Shown: positions 26,795 through 34,717, numbered from the stretch's first letter. The stretch: DNA of 64,000 bases from Aquibium oceanicum (GCF_001889605.1 NZ_CP018171.1:3060501-3124500), one strand, 5' to 3'. Notes: generated from the letters alone by a model not told the origin. A program made the numbers and translations.

Positions 26795-27618
26795 CCGAAC
26801 TCCGGTCCGGCCACGGCGAACAGACGCTCGGGCCTTCCGAAAGGCGCCTCGCGACCCAGTGCCATGCGGGTGAAGCTGCGCTGGATGGTGAAGCCGCGGG
26901 CCGCCAGCCAGTCCCCCACGCGGCTCCTGCCGGCCAGCACGTCGATGAACACCGGACCACGTGTCCCGGCGAAAAGATCGCCGAGCAGGTCGATGGCCGC
27001 GTCTTCGCCCGCGGCGACCACGGGTCCCGCCTGGAGAGCCCTGCGGCCGTTGCGCAACAACGCGAACCGGCCTGAATTGCCCCGCGCGGATGTGCCCGGG
27101 CGCGACAGGAAATCCGCCAGCAGCTTCCCCCGACGTGCCCCGAATGCTTCTGCGTCCAGTTCCACCGGGTCCCCCGAGAGCGAACCGAGACGACCGTCCC
27201 CTGGCGCGGACGGCTCCAGCTTTCCTTCCCAGCGGTCGAACCCGAACTGGCCCACGAAACCCTGGCGGCGATAGACTTCCGCTCCGGCGGCCGTGGCGTC
27301 GAGCACCGGCACCAGGCCCCTCCCGCGGAGTTCGGCCACGCATTGGTCGACCAGGCGGGTGGCGATCCCCCGCCGGCGCCAGTCCGCGGTGACCAGCACC
27401 ATGCCGACGAAGCCGAACGGGCCGTCGTATGGCAAGGCGGCGGCGCTCGCCACGAGCCTGCCGTCCGGCGCCCGCATCCCGATGGCATGACCCTCGACGA
27501 TGAAATGCCGCCAGTCGGCCTCCGTCTGGTTCCAGCCGGCCTCCGTCGACAGCGCCATGCCAGACGCGATGTCCGCCGTCGTCAGCCTCTCGATCGTGCC
27601 GGCCTCAGAAACCGCCAT
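26791..27618 (-). CDS. GNAT family N-acetyltransferase, two-domain
   Basis: The 275-aa protein has an N-terminal GNAT domain with [20 protein letters not shown] (acetyl-CoA loop, residues about 70-90) and [12 protein letters not shown], then a second GNAT-like half (about 150-275) of the YitH type, ending RSFTRMALG. It overlaps the epimerase gene upstream by 14 bp and the DHDPS-like gene downstream, so it belongs to the catabolic operon. The acceptor is unknown; acetylation of an amino intermediate would suit the context. Confidence 0.83.
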   Translation of the reverse strand: MAVSEAGTIERLTTADIASGMALSTEAGWNQTEADWRHFIVEGHAIGMRAPDGRLVASAAALPYDGPFGFVGMVLVTADWRRRGIATRLVDQCVAELRGRGLVPVLDATAAGAEVYRRQGFVGQFGFDRWEGKLEPSAPGDGRLGSLSGDPVELDAEAFGARRGKLLADFLSRPGTSARGNSGRFALLRNGRRALQAGPVVAAGEDAAIDLLGDLFAGTRGPVFIDVLAGRSRVGDWLAARGFTIQRSFTRMALGREAPFGRPERLFAVAGPEFG

Positions 27619-28720
27619 CGCGGACCTCGTACTTGGTCGGCTTGCCGAAACTCTGCATGTCGCGCGCCACCCAGTCGGCCACCCAGTCCAGCATCCGCAT
27701 CAGCGGCACGCGCGGATAGCCGAAGAGCCGCGTCGCCTCAGCGCTGTTGGTCAGCCAGGCGGTCGGCGCCTCGTCTCCGACGATCTTGGCCTCGACGCCG
27801 AGACGCGCGCCGAACTCCTCGGCCAGCCATCGCACCGACAAGGTTTCGGGGCCGCTGACGTTGAGCGGGCTGGTCGGCGTCGTGCAGTGGAGCAGCGAAC
27901 GCAGCGCGAAGGCATTGGCGTCGCCCTGCCAGATCACGTTGACGTGCCCCATGAGCGACAGGTCGATGGGAGTGCCGGCCTTCACTCGGCTCGCCAGGTC
28001 GTGGAGCACGCCGTAGCGCAGGTCGATCGCGTAGTTCAGACGGAACAGCCGCCCGGGCGTGCCGTAGAGCTCGGAGAAGTATTCCACCATGCGCTCGCGC
28101 CCGAGACAGCTCTGCGCATATTCGCCGCGCGGTCCCGGCGGCGTCGATTCCAGCGCGCCCTGCCGCATCACGTCGACAAGCGGATAGATGTTGCCCGTGG
28201 AGAACGCCACGATGCGCGATTCCCTGAACACCGATGCCACGATCGACGGCGAGTGGACGTTCATCGCCCAGGTCAGCGCCGGCGCGCCCCTCGCCCCGAA
28301 TTTCCGTCCGGCCATGAAGATCACGTTCTTCGTCCGGGGAAGGTTTTCCACCTGCGCCTGGTCGAGGAGATCGGCCTTGATCGTCTCGATGCCGTGCGCG
28401 CGCAATTCCTCCTCAAGCCCGGCCTCGCTGAACCGCGCGACCCCGATAACCCGCTTGTCCGGTGCGGCGCGCCGAGCGAGCCGCGCCAGCGTCGGCCCCA
28501 TCTTGCCTGAAACTCCGAGGATCAGGATGTCGCCGTCGAGCCTGGCCATGTCCGCGACCAGCGCATCGTCCGGCGTGGTGAGGAAATCGTCGAGCGTCTC
28601 GATGTCGGGGAAGGAGTCGGGCGGGCTTGACGGGGCAGCGCCGCGAGGCGCCTGGGACGCGGCCGAACCTTCATCCGGCGTCTCGTCCGCATCGGCTCGC
28701 TGGGCAGTCGAAACACGCAT
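27605..28720 (-). CDS. NAD-dependent epimerase/dehydratase family protein
   Basis: The 371-aa extended SDR-like protein has a Pro/Ser-rich N-terminal extension (1-60), the Rossmann loop [19 protein letters not shown] (near residue 67) and [10 protein letters not shown]. At the usual YxxxK site the sequence is YAQSC, so the catalytic lysine is replaced by cysteine (near residue 200). It may bind NAD(P) but use altered chemistry. It opens the second transcription unit of the island, with a predicted promoter and operator 35-75 bp upstream; AACGAGG is next to the ATG. Confidence 0.82.
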   Translation of the reverse strand: MRVSTAQRADADETPDEGSAASQAPRGAAPSSPPDSFPDIETLDDFLTTPDDALVADMARLDGDILILGVSGKMGPTLARLARRAAPDKRVIGVARFSEAGLEEELRAHGIETIKADLLDQAQVENLPRTKNVIFMAGRKFGARGAPALTWAMNVHSPSIVASVFRESRIVAFSTGNIYPLVDVMRQGALESTPPGPRGEYAQSCLGRERMVEYFSELYGTPGRLFRLNYAIDLRYGVLHDLASRVKAGTPIDLSLMGHVNVIWQGDANAFALRSLLHCTTPTSPLNVSGPETLSVRWLAEEFGARLGVEAKIVGDEAPTAWLTNSAEATRLFGYPRVPLMRMLDWVADWVARDMQSFGKPTKYEVRDGGF

Positions 28721-28752
28721 CCTCGTTCCCCTTCAGACGCCTTGCCGACCGA

Positions 28753-28793
28753 ACGCTAGACCGTCCCGCGACAGGTTTCAACTACCTGGTTGA
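28753..28793 (-). promoter_or_regulatory. Predicted promoter and TetR-type operator for the epimerase-to-amidase operon
   Basis: On the minus strand a -35 box TTGAAA (28781-28776) and a -10 box TAGCGT (28758-28753) are 17 bp apart. A 16-bp near-palindrome, TCAACTACCTGGTTGA (28778-28793), overlaps the -35 box, so binding would block transcription. Its 7-2-7 layout resembles RutR-type TetR operators. An almost identical element in the same geometry occurs at 30663-30703. Confidence 0.6.
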
Positions 28794-29674
28794 TTCTTTT
28801 CTCGCCTACCCTCGGCCGCGGCGATCAGCCGCCGCAGTCGTTCGAGCGCGCGCCGGGTCGAGGCCACCGAAGGCGACAGATGCGGCTCGACCCCGATCGC
28901 GCCGGCGTAGCCCTCCTCGAGCAAGGCGCCGATCTGCCCTTCCCAGTCGACGCCGCCTTGCTCGACGATGCGCCAGGTGCCGGACGGCTCGACGCGGACG
29001 TCCTTGAAATGAACGTTGCGAACCAGCGGCCGCACCTCGCTCCACCCGTCGGGATACGGTACGTCGCCGTCGATCAGCGCATTCGCGGGATCCCAGTTCA
29101 CACCGAGATTCGCTGGTCTCCCGGCCGCTGCGATCAGCGCCGCTGTTCGCGCCCCGGTGTTGGCCCAATGGCCCTCCTCGGTCTCGACCAGCAGGTCCAG
29201 GCCCGCTGCGCCCGCGCGTTCGGCCGCCCGCGCGACAGCCTCGACTACCGTGCCCGGAATGCCGTCCCCGACCATTCCCTCCCGCCGGAAGCTGAAGGCG
29301 ATGACGCTCCTCGCGCCCACTTCGCCGGCGAAGTCGAGCGTCTCCGGCAGGAGCGCGTCCAGATGATCGGAGAGCATGGCGCGCGCCTGCGACCACGCGC
29401 TGTCGAAGCCGGCATCCATCCAGTGGAGGTTCGACCGTTGCGGCGCATCGGACGGAAACGGCCCCTTGAACAGCCCCGGCGAGACCGCGGTGATCGTCAC
29501 ACCGAACTCCCGCACCGCGCGAACCAGGCGGCGCCGGGCATGCGGCGATATCCGCGGCAGCCGCCCCTCGTGGACGCCGCGCAGTTCGAATTCCGTCACG
29601 CCCCATTCGAGCCCGAGTTCGAATGCGGTCTCGGGATCGGCCGAAAGTTCGTCCGTGACGATGCTGATCCTCAT
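28778..29674 (-). CDS. Sugar phosphate isomerase/epimerase family protein (AP endonuclease 2 TIM barrel)
   Basis: The 298-aa TIM-barrel protein begins MRISIVTDELSADPETAFEL. Metal ligands of the xylose-isomerase-like fold can be placed in VETEEGHWANT (Glu, near residue 160), NWDPANALIDGD (Asp, near 190), HFKDVRVE (His/Asp, near 220) and VEPHL (Glu, near 260). It probably isomerises or epimerises a sugar or a related keto compound. It overlaps the preceding paralogue by 4 bp (ATGA). The stop codon overlaps the operator for the next operon. Confidence 0.88.
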   Translation of the reverse strand: MRISIVTDELSADPETAFELGLEWGVTEFELRGVHEGRLPRISPHARRRLVRAVREFGVTITAVSPGLFKGPFPSDAPQRSNLHWMDAGFDSAWSQARAMLSDHLDALLPETLDFAGEVGARSVIAFSFRREGMVGDGIPGTVVEAVARAAERAGAAGLDLLVETEEGHWANTGARTAALIAAAGRPANLGVNWDPANALIDGDVPYPDGWSEVRPLVRNVHFKDVRVEPSGTWRIVEQGGVDWEGQIGALLEEGYAGAIGVEPHLSPSVASTRRALERLRRLIAAAEGRREKNQPGS

Positions 29675-30549
29675 CCGGATGGCTCGGCAATGGGATCCGA
29701 GGCATTACGAAGCCCGGCCTCGATGCCACGCAGATAGCCGATCGCGCGCGCCGCGCAGGCGGGTCCATCCGGCAGGTAGACGAACGGTTCGACCGCCGCC
29801 GCGCCGGCATAGCCGTGGCGCTGCAGCGCGACGAGCACCGCCGCGAAATCGATCCCGCCTTCGCCTGGACCGCGCTTGTCGTCGTCGTTGAAATGGACGT
29901 GGAATATCTCTGACGACGCGAGATGCCGGTCGAGCAGGCCTGGAACGTCTTCGCCATTGGCAGCCGCTGCGTAGCAGTCGACCATCGTCTTCAGTGCCGG
30001 CGAACCGATCTCCGCGATGATGGCGAGTGCTTCGTCGACGGTGGTCACGAAGGCTGTGTCCAGCCGCGACAGCGGCTCGATCACGTAGGCGAGCCCGGCG
30101 GCCTGCGCCTCCCCGGCCATCGCGGCGAAGTACGCGATCCCGCGCGCGCGAGCCTCTGCTTCCTTTCCGGGCGGAAGCGTTCGCTGCTGCGGCGAACCGT
30201 GCACGAGATACGAGCCGCCGAGTTCGGCGCAAAGACCGATGAGGCGCCGCCCCGCCTCGCGCGTCAGCCGCGAGGTACGCTCGTCCGCGGCCGTGATGGA
30301 CAGCCCCGCCGGCGCGGCCAGCAGCCAGTGGAGACCCTTGATCGCCACCCCCTCCCCCTCGGCAATGGACCGGAACTCCCGCGCCTGCGCCGGCGTCAGG
30401 CGCGTCGGGTCGTCGGCCAGGGTGAACGGTGCGATCTCCAGCCCGTCATAACCCGTCTCGCGCGCCAAGCGGCATTGTGCGGGAAAGTCGAGATCGCGAA
30501 CGACCTCGTTGCAGAGATAGATGTGAAGCGGCGTCATTCCCGACGCCAT
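29671..30549 (-). CDS. Sugar phosphate isomerase/epimerase family protein, second copy
   Basis: The 292-aa TIM-barrel protein belongs to the same broad family as its downstream neighbour. Features are GYDGLEIAPFTL near residue 35, YVIEPLSRLDT (Glu, near 150), TMVDCYAAAANGED (Asp, near 180), HVHFNDDDKRGPGEG (near 210) and AVEPFVYLPDG. The wording is close to hydroxypyruvate-isomerase/tagatose-epimerase-like proteins. The start may be 30549 (GAGGCG site) or 30537. It is the first gene of the island, divergent from tetR, under the operator-bearing promoter at 30663-30703. Confidence 0.87.
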   Translation of the reverse strand: MASGMTPLHIYLCNEVVRDLDFPAQCRLARETGYDGLEIAPFTLADDPTRLTPAQAREFRSIAEGEGVAIKGLHWLLAAPAGLSITAADERTSRLTREAGRRLIGLCAELGGSYLVHGSPQQRTLPPGKEAEARARGIAYFAAMAGEAQAAGLAYVIEPLSRLDTAFVTTVDEALAIIAEIGSPALKTMVDCYAAAANGEDVPGLLDRHLASSEIFHVHFNDDDKRGPGEGGIDFAAVLVALQRHGYAGAAAVEPFVYLPDGPACAARAIGYLRGIEAGLRNASDPIAEPSG

Positions 30550-30662
30550 GCCCGCCTCGCTTTGCTTCGCGAACCGGCGTTTCGGGCCGGTGCCTGCCCG
30601 CCTTCATCCATCATCGCCTCGCAGCCCCCTCGACGTTGCCGGTTGCCCGAGGAGGATGCGGT

Positions 30663-30703
30663 AGGGTAGAAGGCAAGTCAATGAATTCCAACTATCCGGT
30701 TGA
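30663..30703 (-). promoter_or_regulatory. Predicted promoter and TetR-type operator for the isomerase pair
   Basis: On the minus strand a -35 box TTGGAA (30691-30686) and a -10 box TACCCT (30668-30663) are 17 bp apart. The palindrome CCAACTATCCGGTTGA (30688-30703) overlaps the -35 box exactly as in the 28753-28793 element; 15 of 18 minus-strand bases are identical. The operator lies inside codons 3-8 of the divergent tetR gene, so autorepression by roadblock is possible. Confidence 0.55.
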
Positions 30704-31364
30704 TCTGATGGACGCAGATGCAGCAACGGTGTCGGGCCGCAAGCGCGGCGATCTCGCCAAGGCGTCGTCGCGCGACGTCCTGTTGCGCGCGGCGCGGCAG
30801 GTGTTCGCCGAGCGGGGACTGGAAGGCGCCCGCGTCGACGATATCGCCCGCCGGGCGCAGGTGAACAAGCAACTCGTCTACCATTATTTCGACAACAAGG
30901 ACGGCCTCTACGCGGCGGTCCTTGAGCACGTCTACAAGGAGATCCGGCAGCGCGAGCAGGCGCTCGACCTGAGCCGCTTCCCGGCCGAGGAAGCCATGCG
31001 CCGCCTGGTGGAGTTTTCCTTCGACTACCTGGCCGAGCACCCCGACTTCGTGGCGCTCATCGCGGACGAGAACGCCCATGGCGGCCGGCACCTGCAAGGG
31101 GCTGCCGACGTGGAGGCGGTGAACCGTCCGATCGTCGAACTCCTGGCCGAAACGCTGAAGCGCGGCGAGGCGGACGGCGTCTTCCGCAAGGGGCTCGATC
31201 CCCTGCACGTCTACCTGTCGATCGCCGGCATGGCGTTCTTCTACTTCTCCAACGTCCACACGCTAAGCCGCATTTTCGAGCGCCCCCTCGCCTCGCCGCC
31301 CGCCAGCGCGGAACGCCGCGCCCACATCATCGACTTCACCCTCAACGCCATCCGGGCCCGCTGA
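30681..31364 (+). CDS. TetR/AcrR family transcriptional regulator of the adjacent catabolic island
   Basis: The 227-aa regulator has the TetR helix-turn-helix at residues about 30-75 (VFAERGLEGARVDDIARRA, VNKQLVYHYFDNKDGLY). The C-terminal ligand domain has EHPDFVALIADENAHGG, of a kind found in RutR-like members. GAAGGCA precedes the ATG at 30681. A downstream ATG (30708) would leave the operator outside the gene but has no ribosome site. It is divergent from the isomerase gene by 131 bp and probably represses the island, with a pathway intermediate as inducer. Confidence 0.9.
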   Translation: MNSNYPVDLMDADAATVSGRKRGDLAKASSRDVLLRAARQVFAERGLEGARVDDIARRAQVNKQLVYHYFDNKDGLYAAVLEHVYKEIRQREQALDLSRFPAEEAMRRLVEFSFDYLAEHPDFVALIADENAHGGRHLQGAADVEAVNRPIVELLAETLKRGEADGVFRKGLDPLHVYLSIAGMAFFYFSNVHTLSRIFERPLASPPASAERRAHIIDFTLNAIRAR

Positions 31365-31861
31365 GGCCGCCGGAGCAGGTTTCGCAATGACGGGAATGGT
31401 CTCGGGAAACAGCGCTCTAAGGGCTGACACTTTTTAGAGACTGAATAGGTTACTCTTGGTCAGGCTGGGGCGGCTGATCCGCGTTTTTCGACTCTCGTCT
31501 TACGCACGGATGATGCCGATCGCAGCGGTAGCCAACTTGGCAGTCCGGCAGCACGCTCTGCAGCAGCACTCGGCATAGGGCTTAACCCAAGCATCGGGCG
31601 TTTTGTCATGATATCCTGGGCCCCGACTGTGAGAGAAGAGTTGGTGAAAGCTCATATCGGTAGCAAGAGCCATTGTCGGTGACGCCCGCGAAAGCTCTCG
31701 TCGCGTGGCCTGACCGACCGCTTTTTCGCCAGGAAGTCATGGCAAACCTTCGCGGAAGGACCGCAAACGTGCCGCCTCACTTAAGGCGGCGGGGCCGGAC
31801 GGTTCCAAATCCGTGCCGGATGTGGTTACGTCGCGGCCGCAGATCGCGAGGGAGAGAGCGA
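31365..31861. other. Intergenic region, partly AT-richer, with two strong hairpins before an exported protein gene
   Basis: Nearly 500 bp carry no convincing gene. The left part (31420-31660) is less GC-rich than its surroundings and has short open frames without homologues that I recognise; it could be a decayed mobile element, but no terminal repeats are seen. The right part holds two consecutive hairpins (31771-31790 and 31795-31819), described separately. A frame open from 31673 reaches the downstream gene but has no ribosome site and no conserved start. Confidence 0.45.
31771..31819 (+). promoter_or_regulatory. Two tandem hairpins in the leader of the STN-like gene
   Basis: Hairpin 1 has a perfect 7-bp stem, GCCGCCT/AGGCGGC, with loop CACTTA. 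Hairpin 2 pairs CCGGACGG with CCGT-G-CCGG around an 8-nt loop. They end 42 nt before the GTG start at 31862. No T-run follows, so this is not a standard terminator. It may be a leader RNA structure; its function is unknown. Confidence 0.4.
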
Positions 31862-32758
31862 GTGACGAAGTCCGTCATGACGGCAGCCGTCATCGGCGCC
31901 GGATTGCTGATATCGGCAATCCAGGGCGCCGTCGCTGCCGGCTTCACCATCGAGGGCGACCTCGACGCCATGAGGCTCGAGGCGAACCAGACGCCGTCGA
32001 AGGACATCATCGCCGAAATCGCAAAACGCTTCTCGCTCGGTATCCAGAACGCCGCCGGCGGCACGGCGGCGATCAGCGGTAAGTTCAACGGCGATCTGAA
32101 CCACATCCTGAAAGCCATTCTGCCCCAGCACAACTATGCCATCGCCTATCGCGACGGCCGTCCCAGCCGCATCACCTTCATCGGCGGCGGCGGTGGACGT
32201 GCGGCCACGACCGCCAACGCGGTCACCGCCGTCATGATGGGACAGGAGGCGAATCCGGCGGAAGGCATGTTGAACGCCTTCCCCGATGGAGTGAGCGCTG
32301 CTGATGTCGGCAACGACCCGCGCTTCACGGACGCGGAAGAGGGCGCCGTAGCCTCCCGGGAAGCGGAACCCGCCCGGCAAGCCGTTCCGATCAGTCCCGA
32401 GCAAGTCCCGGCGATGACGGATGCCGGGGCCGACGCCGCCTCGCAAGAAGCAGCGGCCACCGAGGTCGCGCCGCCGGCTCCGATCGGCTGGGACCCCGAC
32501 GCCCCGGTCGTGGCCGATCCCGACGAAACCGTGAGCGCCGAAGCCGCCGCGAGCCCCGCGCCGTCCCCGGAAAGCCCGGTACCCATGATGGAGACGGCAC
32601 CCGCGGCACCCGAGGACCCCGCGCCGTCGCCAGCAGGGCCCGCAGCCATGGCCGAAACCGCTCCGGCGGCACCCGGCGGCCCCGTGCCGTCGGTCCCAGA
32701 AGCGACGCCCGCCGCGCCGGGTCAAGCCGGCGATGCGCCACCCGCCTCGCCGGGCTGA
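31862..32758 (+). CDS. Exported protein with STN-like N-terminal domain and Pro/Ala-rich tail
   Basis: The 298-aa protein starts at GTG 31862 after GGGAGAGAG; the signal peptide is VTKSVMTAAVIGAGLLISAI to about residue 27. Residues 28-110 resemble the secretin/TonB N-terminal (STN) fold: LEANQTPSKDIIAEIAKRFS, then GKFNGDLNHILKAILPQHNY and ITFIGGG. The rest (150-298) is low-complexity Pro/Ala/Glu with repeated TAPAAPEDPAP/TAPAAPGGPVP-like units, suggesting a periplasm-spanning or disordered linker. No secretin or TonB-dependent barrel gene is adjacent. The function is unknown. Confidence 0.7.
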   Translation: MTKSVMTAAVIGAGLLISAIQGAVAAGFTIEGDLDAMRLEANQTPSKDIIAEIAKRFSLGIQNAAGGTAAISGKFNGDLNHILKAILPQHNYAIAYRDGRPSRITFIGGGGGRAATTANAVTAVMMGQEANPAEGMLNAFPDGVSAADVGNDPRFTDAEEGAVASREAEPARQAVPISPEQVPAMTDAGADAASQEAAATEVAPPAPIGWDPDAPVVADPDETVSAEAAASPAPSPESPVPMMETAPAAPEDPAPSPAGPAAMAETAPAAPGGPVPSVPEATPAAPGQAGDAPPASPG

Positions 32759-32770
32759 AGCACCTCAAGT

Positions 32771-32797
32771 CGGGCTGGAAAAAAAAATGTCAGCCCG
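32771..32797. other. Hairpin with poly-A/T loop between convergent genes
   Basis: Perfect 7-bp arms CGGGCTG (32771-32777) and CAGCCCG (32791-32797) enclose a 13-nt loop with nine consecutive A (T on the minus strand). It lies exactly between the convergent stops of the STN-like and MarR genes. The T-run lies in the loop rather than after the stem, so classical termination is doubtful. Confidence 0.45.
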
Positions 32798-33250
32798 TCA
32801 GGCCAGTTTCGAGAGCAGCCGCATCAGAGCGGCGGCGTCGCGAGAATTCAGCGGCGCCAGCGTCTCCGCTGTGATCGCCTCCGCGAGCGGCAGCAGCTTT
32901 TCGATCGTCTGTCGCCCCTCGTCCGTCAGGCTGACGACGATGCGCCGCTTGTCGTCCTTGTGACTATCCAACGCGACCAGTCCGCGCGCCTTCAGCCGAT
33001 CGATCACGCCTTTCACCGTCGCTGCGTCCATCGCGATCTGGCTGCCGAGCTGGTTCTGCGACGTCTCACCGATCTCGTAGAGCTTGGCGAGCGCGGCAAA
33101 CTGCGGCGGCGTCATGTCGGAAATGCGCGAAGCGAAGATCACCATGTGCCGCTGGTTGGCCTTGCGCAGCGCAAAGCCGACCTGCTCCTCCAGCCGGTAG
33201 CCGCCGGGCGCGGCCTCGCCAACCACCGCCAGCGGCTTGCGCGCGCTCAT
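32798..33250 (-). CDS. MarR family transcriptional regulator, last gene of the nicotinate-type operon
   Basis: The 150-aa winged-helix regulator has MTPPQFAALAKLYEIGETSQ near residue 47, recognition helix MDAATVKGVIDRLKARGLV, and wing SHKDDKRRIVVSLTDEG. Its ATG overlaps the DUF1185 stop by 4 bp (ATGA), so it is co-transcribed with the catabolic genes. The ligand could be a nicotinate-derived compound; that is inference from the operon. Confidence 0.92.
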   Translation of the reverse strand: MSARKPLAVVGEAAPGGYRLEEQVGFALRKANQRHMVIFASRISDMTPPQFAALAKLYEIGETSQNQLGSQIAMDAATVKGVIDRLKARGLVALDSHKDDKRRIVVSLTDEGRQTIEKLLPLAEAITAETLAPLNSRDAAALMRLLSKLA

Positions 33251-33831
33251 CTAAGGCCGTCCTCGCCCGTGACGTCCTTCGCTTCCAGGCCGCCCATGCG
33301 CGCATGCACGCGTCCGCCACAGCTCATGACCAGGCAGAACAGGATTTCGTCGGGGCGCGGCCCGTCCGGCGCGCTGACGGGTATCGCATCGAAATGGCTG
33401 CGAACATAGGCTGCGTTGACGTGGCCAAGCGGCACGTCGAGCGAGGCGCCGAAGCCGCCGACCTTCATCGCCGATGGCACGATCGCCTTCGACGGCGAAA
33501 TCCTGTCGCGCATGGCATAGCCGCCCGGCACGTGCCACAGCGCCCCGTGCTCGATCTCGCCCGCCGTCCCCACGATCGCGCCCTTGCCATAGGCGTCGAT
33601 CAAGCCGGCCTGGTCGCCGAAGGCCGCGATCAGCCGCTCCGTCAGCATCGACCCGAGCGGCTTCAGGTCTTCCATGGCCGCTTGCAGGTCCGGCTCGTAG
33701 CGCCCCGCGAACGGGTTCTTCACCAGCGCGAGCGCGGCACCCCGCCGCCGGGGCCTTTCCGCGACGGGCCCGCCATCGTGAAAGACGTCCTCCATCGCAA
33801 CCACGATCTTGCGGATGGGAAATTCAGGCAT
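33247..33831 (-). CDS. DUF1185 ('amino acid synthesis') family protein
   Basis: The 194-aa protein matches the DUF1185 family, annotated only as amino acid synthesis protein. Conserved segments are RKIVVAMEDVFHDGGPVAE at the start, VVGTAGEIEHGALWHVPGG near residue 90 and FDAIPVSAPDGPRPDEIL near 150. No signal peptide or membrane segment is seen. The gene overlaps UPF0280 by 8 bp and the MarR gene by 4 bp. The context suggests a role after 6-hydroxynicotinate reduction, for example hydrolysis of the reduced ring amide; this is a hypothesis, with no catalytic motif to prove it. Confidence 0.85.
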   Translation of the reverse strand: MPEFPIRKIVVAMEDVFHDGGPVAERPRRRGAALALVKNPFAGRYEPDLQAAMEDLKPLGSMLTERLIAAFGDQAGLIDAYGKGAIVGTAGEIEHGALWHVPGGYAMRDRISPSKAIVPSAMKVGGFGASLDVPLGHVNAAYVRSHFDAIPVSAPDGPRPDEILFCLVMSCGGRVHARMGGLEAKDVTGEDGLR

Positions 33832-34717
33832 GGGCGGGAACCTTCACGTCGAAATAATGCCGGGATAAAATGGAAGACGGAAATGCGCCGCAGAAACGCG
33901 ATTCTTCCGCGAGGAACAGCGCTGCCGCGACGATCAGCCCACGCCGGTGAAAATCCCGGGCCACCGCCAGCCCCCTCTCCAGCGCCTTGGAGACCTCTCC
34001 CGCAGTCAGCGCGCCGACCGCCGTGGTCACCAGCCGCTCCCCCAGATCGCTGTCGGGGGACAGCTCGATAGCCGGCGTCCGCCCGATCGCCGGATGGCGC
34101 GGAAGGTCGACGGCATTGGCGATCAGCGTCGCGGCAACGTCGGCGCTCGCCCCGTCGCGGGCAAGTACCGTCACCGCGTCGGCGATGCCCAGCGAATGGC
34201 TGCGTCCGCGCCAGCCCGAGGTCGCGATGCCGCGCACCGCGTCGTGGTCATGCACGAGGATCCGGTCGTCGAAGCCATTGCTCCTTCCGCCGATCGCCAG
34301 CCGCAGGCTCGCGCCTTGCGACAGATGGATGGCGATGTCGCCGCCGTCGTTGACGTAGGCACGATCCAGTGTACGTCCCTCGGTCATCGCCGCGAGCACG
34401 TCGTCGGCCACAGCACCCGCTACCGCCGCCATGGGCGTGACGAACTCGGCACCGTTCGCAAATCGGCAGGCCGCGCTCTCCATCCGCCGCGCCGTCGGCC
34501 CGGAGAAGCGCCGCGGCTCGCCGCCCGACGGCCGCCGAAGCTCCGGTAGCTCCTCGACCAGTTCGCCGAGAACCATCTCGAACCGCGCCGCTGCCTGCCC
34601 ATATGCCGCCTGGCATTCGTCCGCCCTGCCCCACGCTTCCACGATCAGGTCGATCGGCCCGTGGTTCATGTGCAGCCGTCGCCCGTCCGGCAGCCAGGCG
34701 ATGCGCGGGCCGTTCAC
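33824..34717 (-). CDS. UPF0280 family protein (ApbE-like fold)
   Basis: The 297-aa protein is of the UPF0280 family, related to the ApbE flavin-transferase superfamily. Typical ApbE-like features are TPMAAVAGAVADDVLAAM (near residue 95-112), AYVNDGGDIAIHL (near 125) and GRSHSLGIADAVTVLA (near 180). The start is GTG at 34717, overlapping the stop of the reductase gene (GTGA). Tight coupling to a reductase whose anaerobic relative is, as I recall, reported to carry covalent flavin makes flavin attachment a reasonable hypothesis. A hydrolase or structural role is not excluded. Confidence 0.85.
   Translation of the reverse strand: MNGPRIAWLPDGRRLHMNHGPIDLIVEAWGRADECQAAYGQAAARFEMVLGELVEELPELRRPSGGEPRRFSGPTARRMESAACRFANGAEFVTPMAAVAGAVADDVLAAMTEGRTLDRAYVNDGGDIAIHLSQGASLRLAIGGRSNGFDDRILVHDHDAVRGIATSGWRGRSHSLGIADAVTVLARDGASADVAATLIANAVDLPRHPAIGRTPAIELSPDSDLGERLVTTAVGALTAGEVSKALERGLAVARDFHRRGLIVAAALFLAEESRFCGAFPSSILSRHYFDVKVPAHA

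Noticed and set aside
30429-30680. Upstream extension of the TetR reading frame
   Set aside because: It would overlap the divergent isomerase gene and lacks conserved sequence; the ATG at 30681 has a good ribosome site.
31771-31819. Possible tRNA or selC-like gene: second hairpin loop TTCCAAAT resembles a T- or anticodon loop
   Set aside because: No acceptor stem or D-arm can be formed, the loop is 8 nt, and spacing between the hairpins does not fit any tRNA.
31673-31861. ATG-initiated extension of the STN-like protein
   Set aside because: The added residues are Arg-rich and would bury the signal peptide; the GTG at 31862 has a ribosome site directly before the signal peptide.
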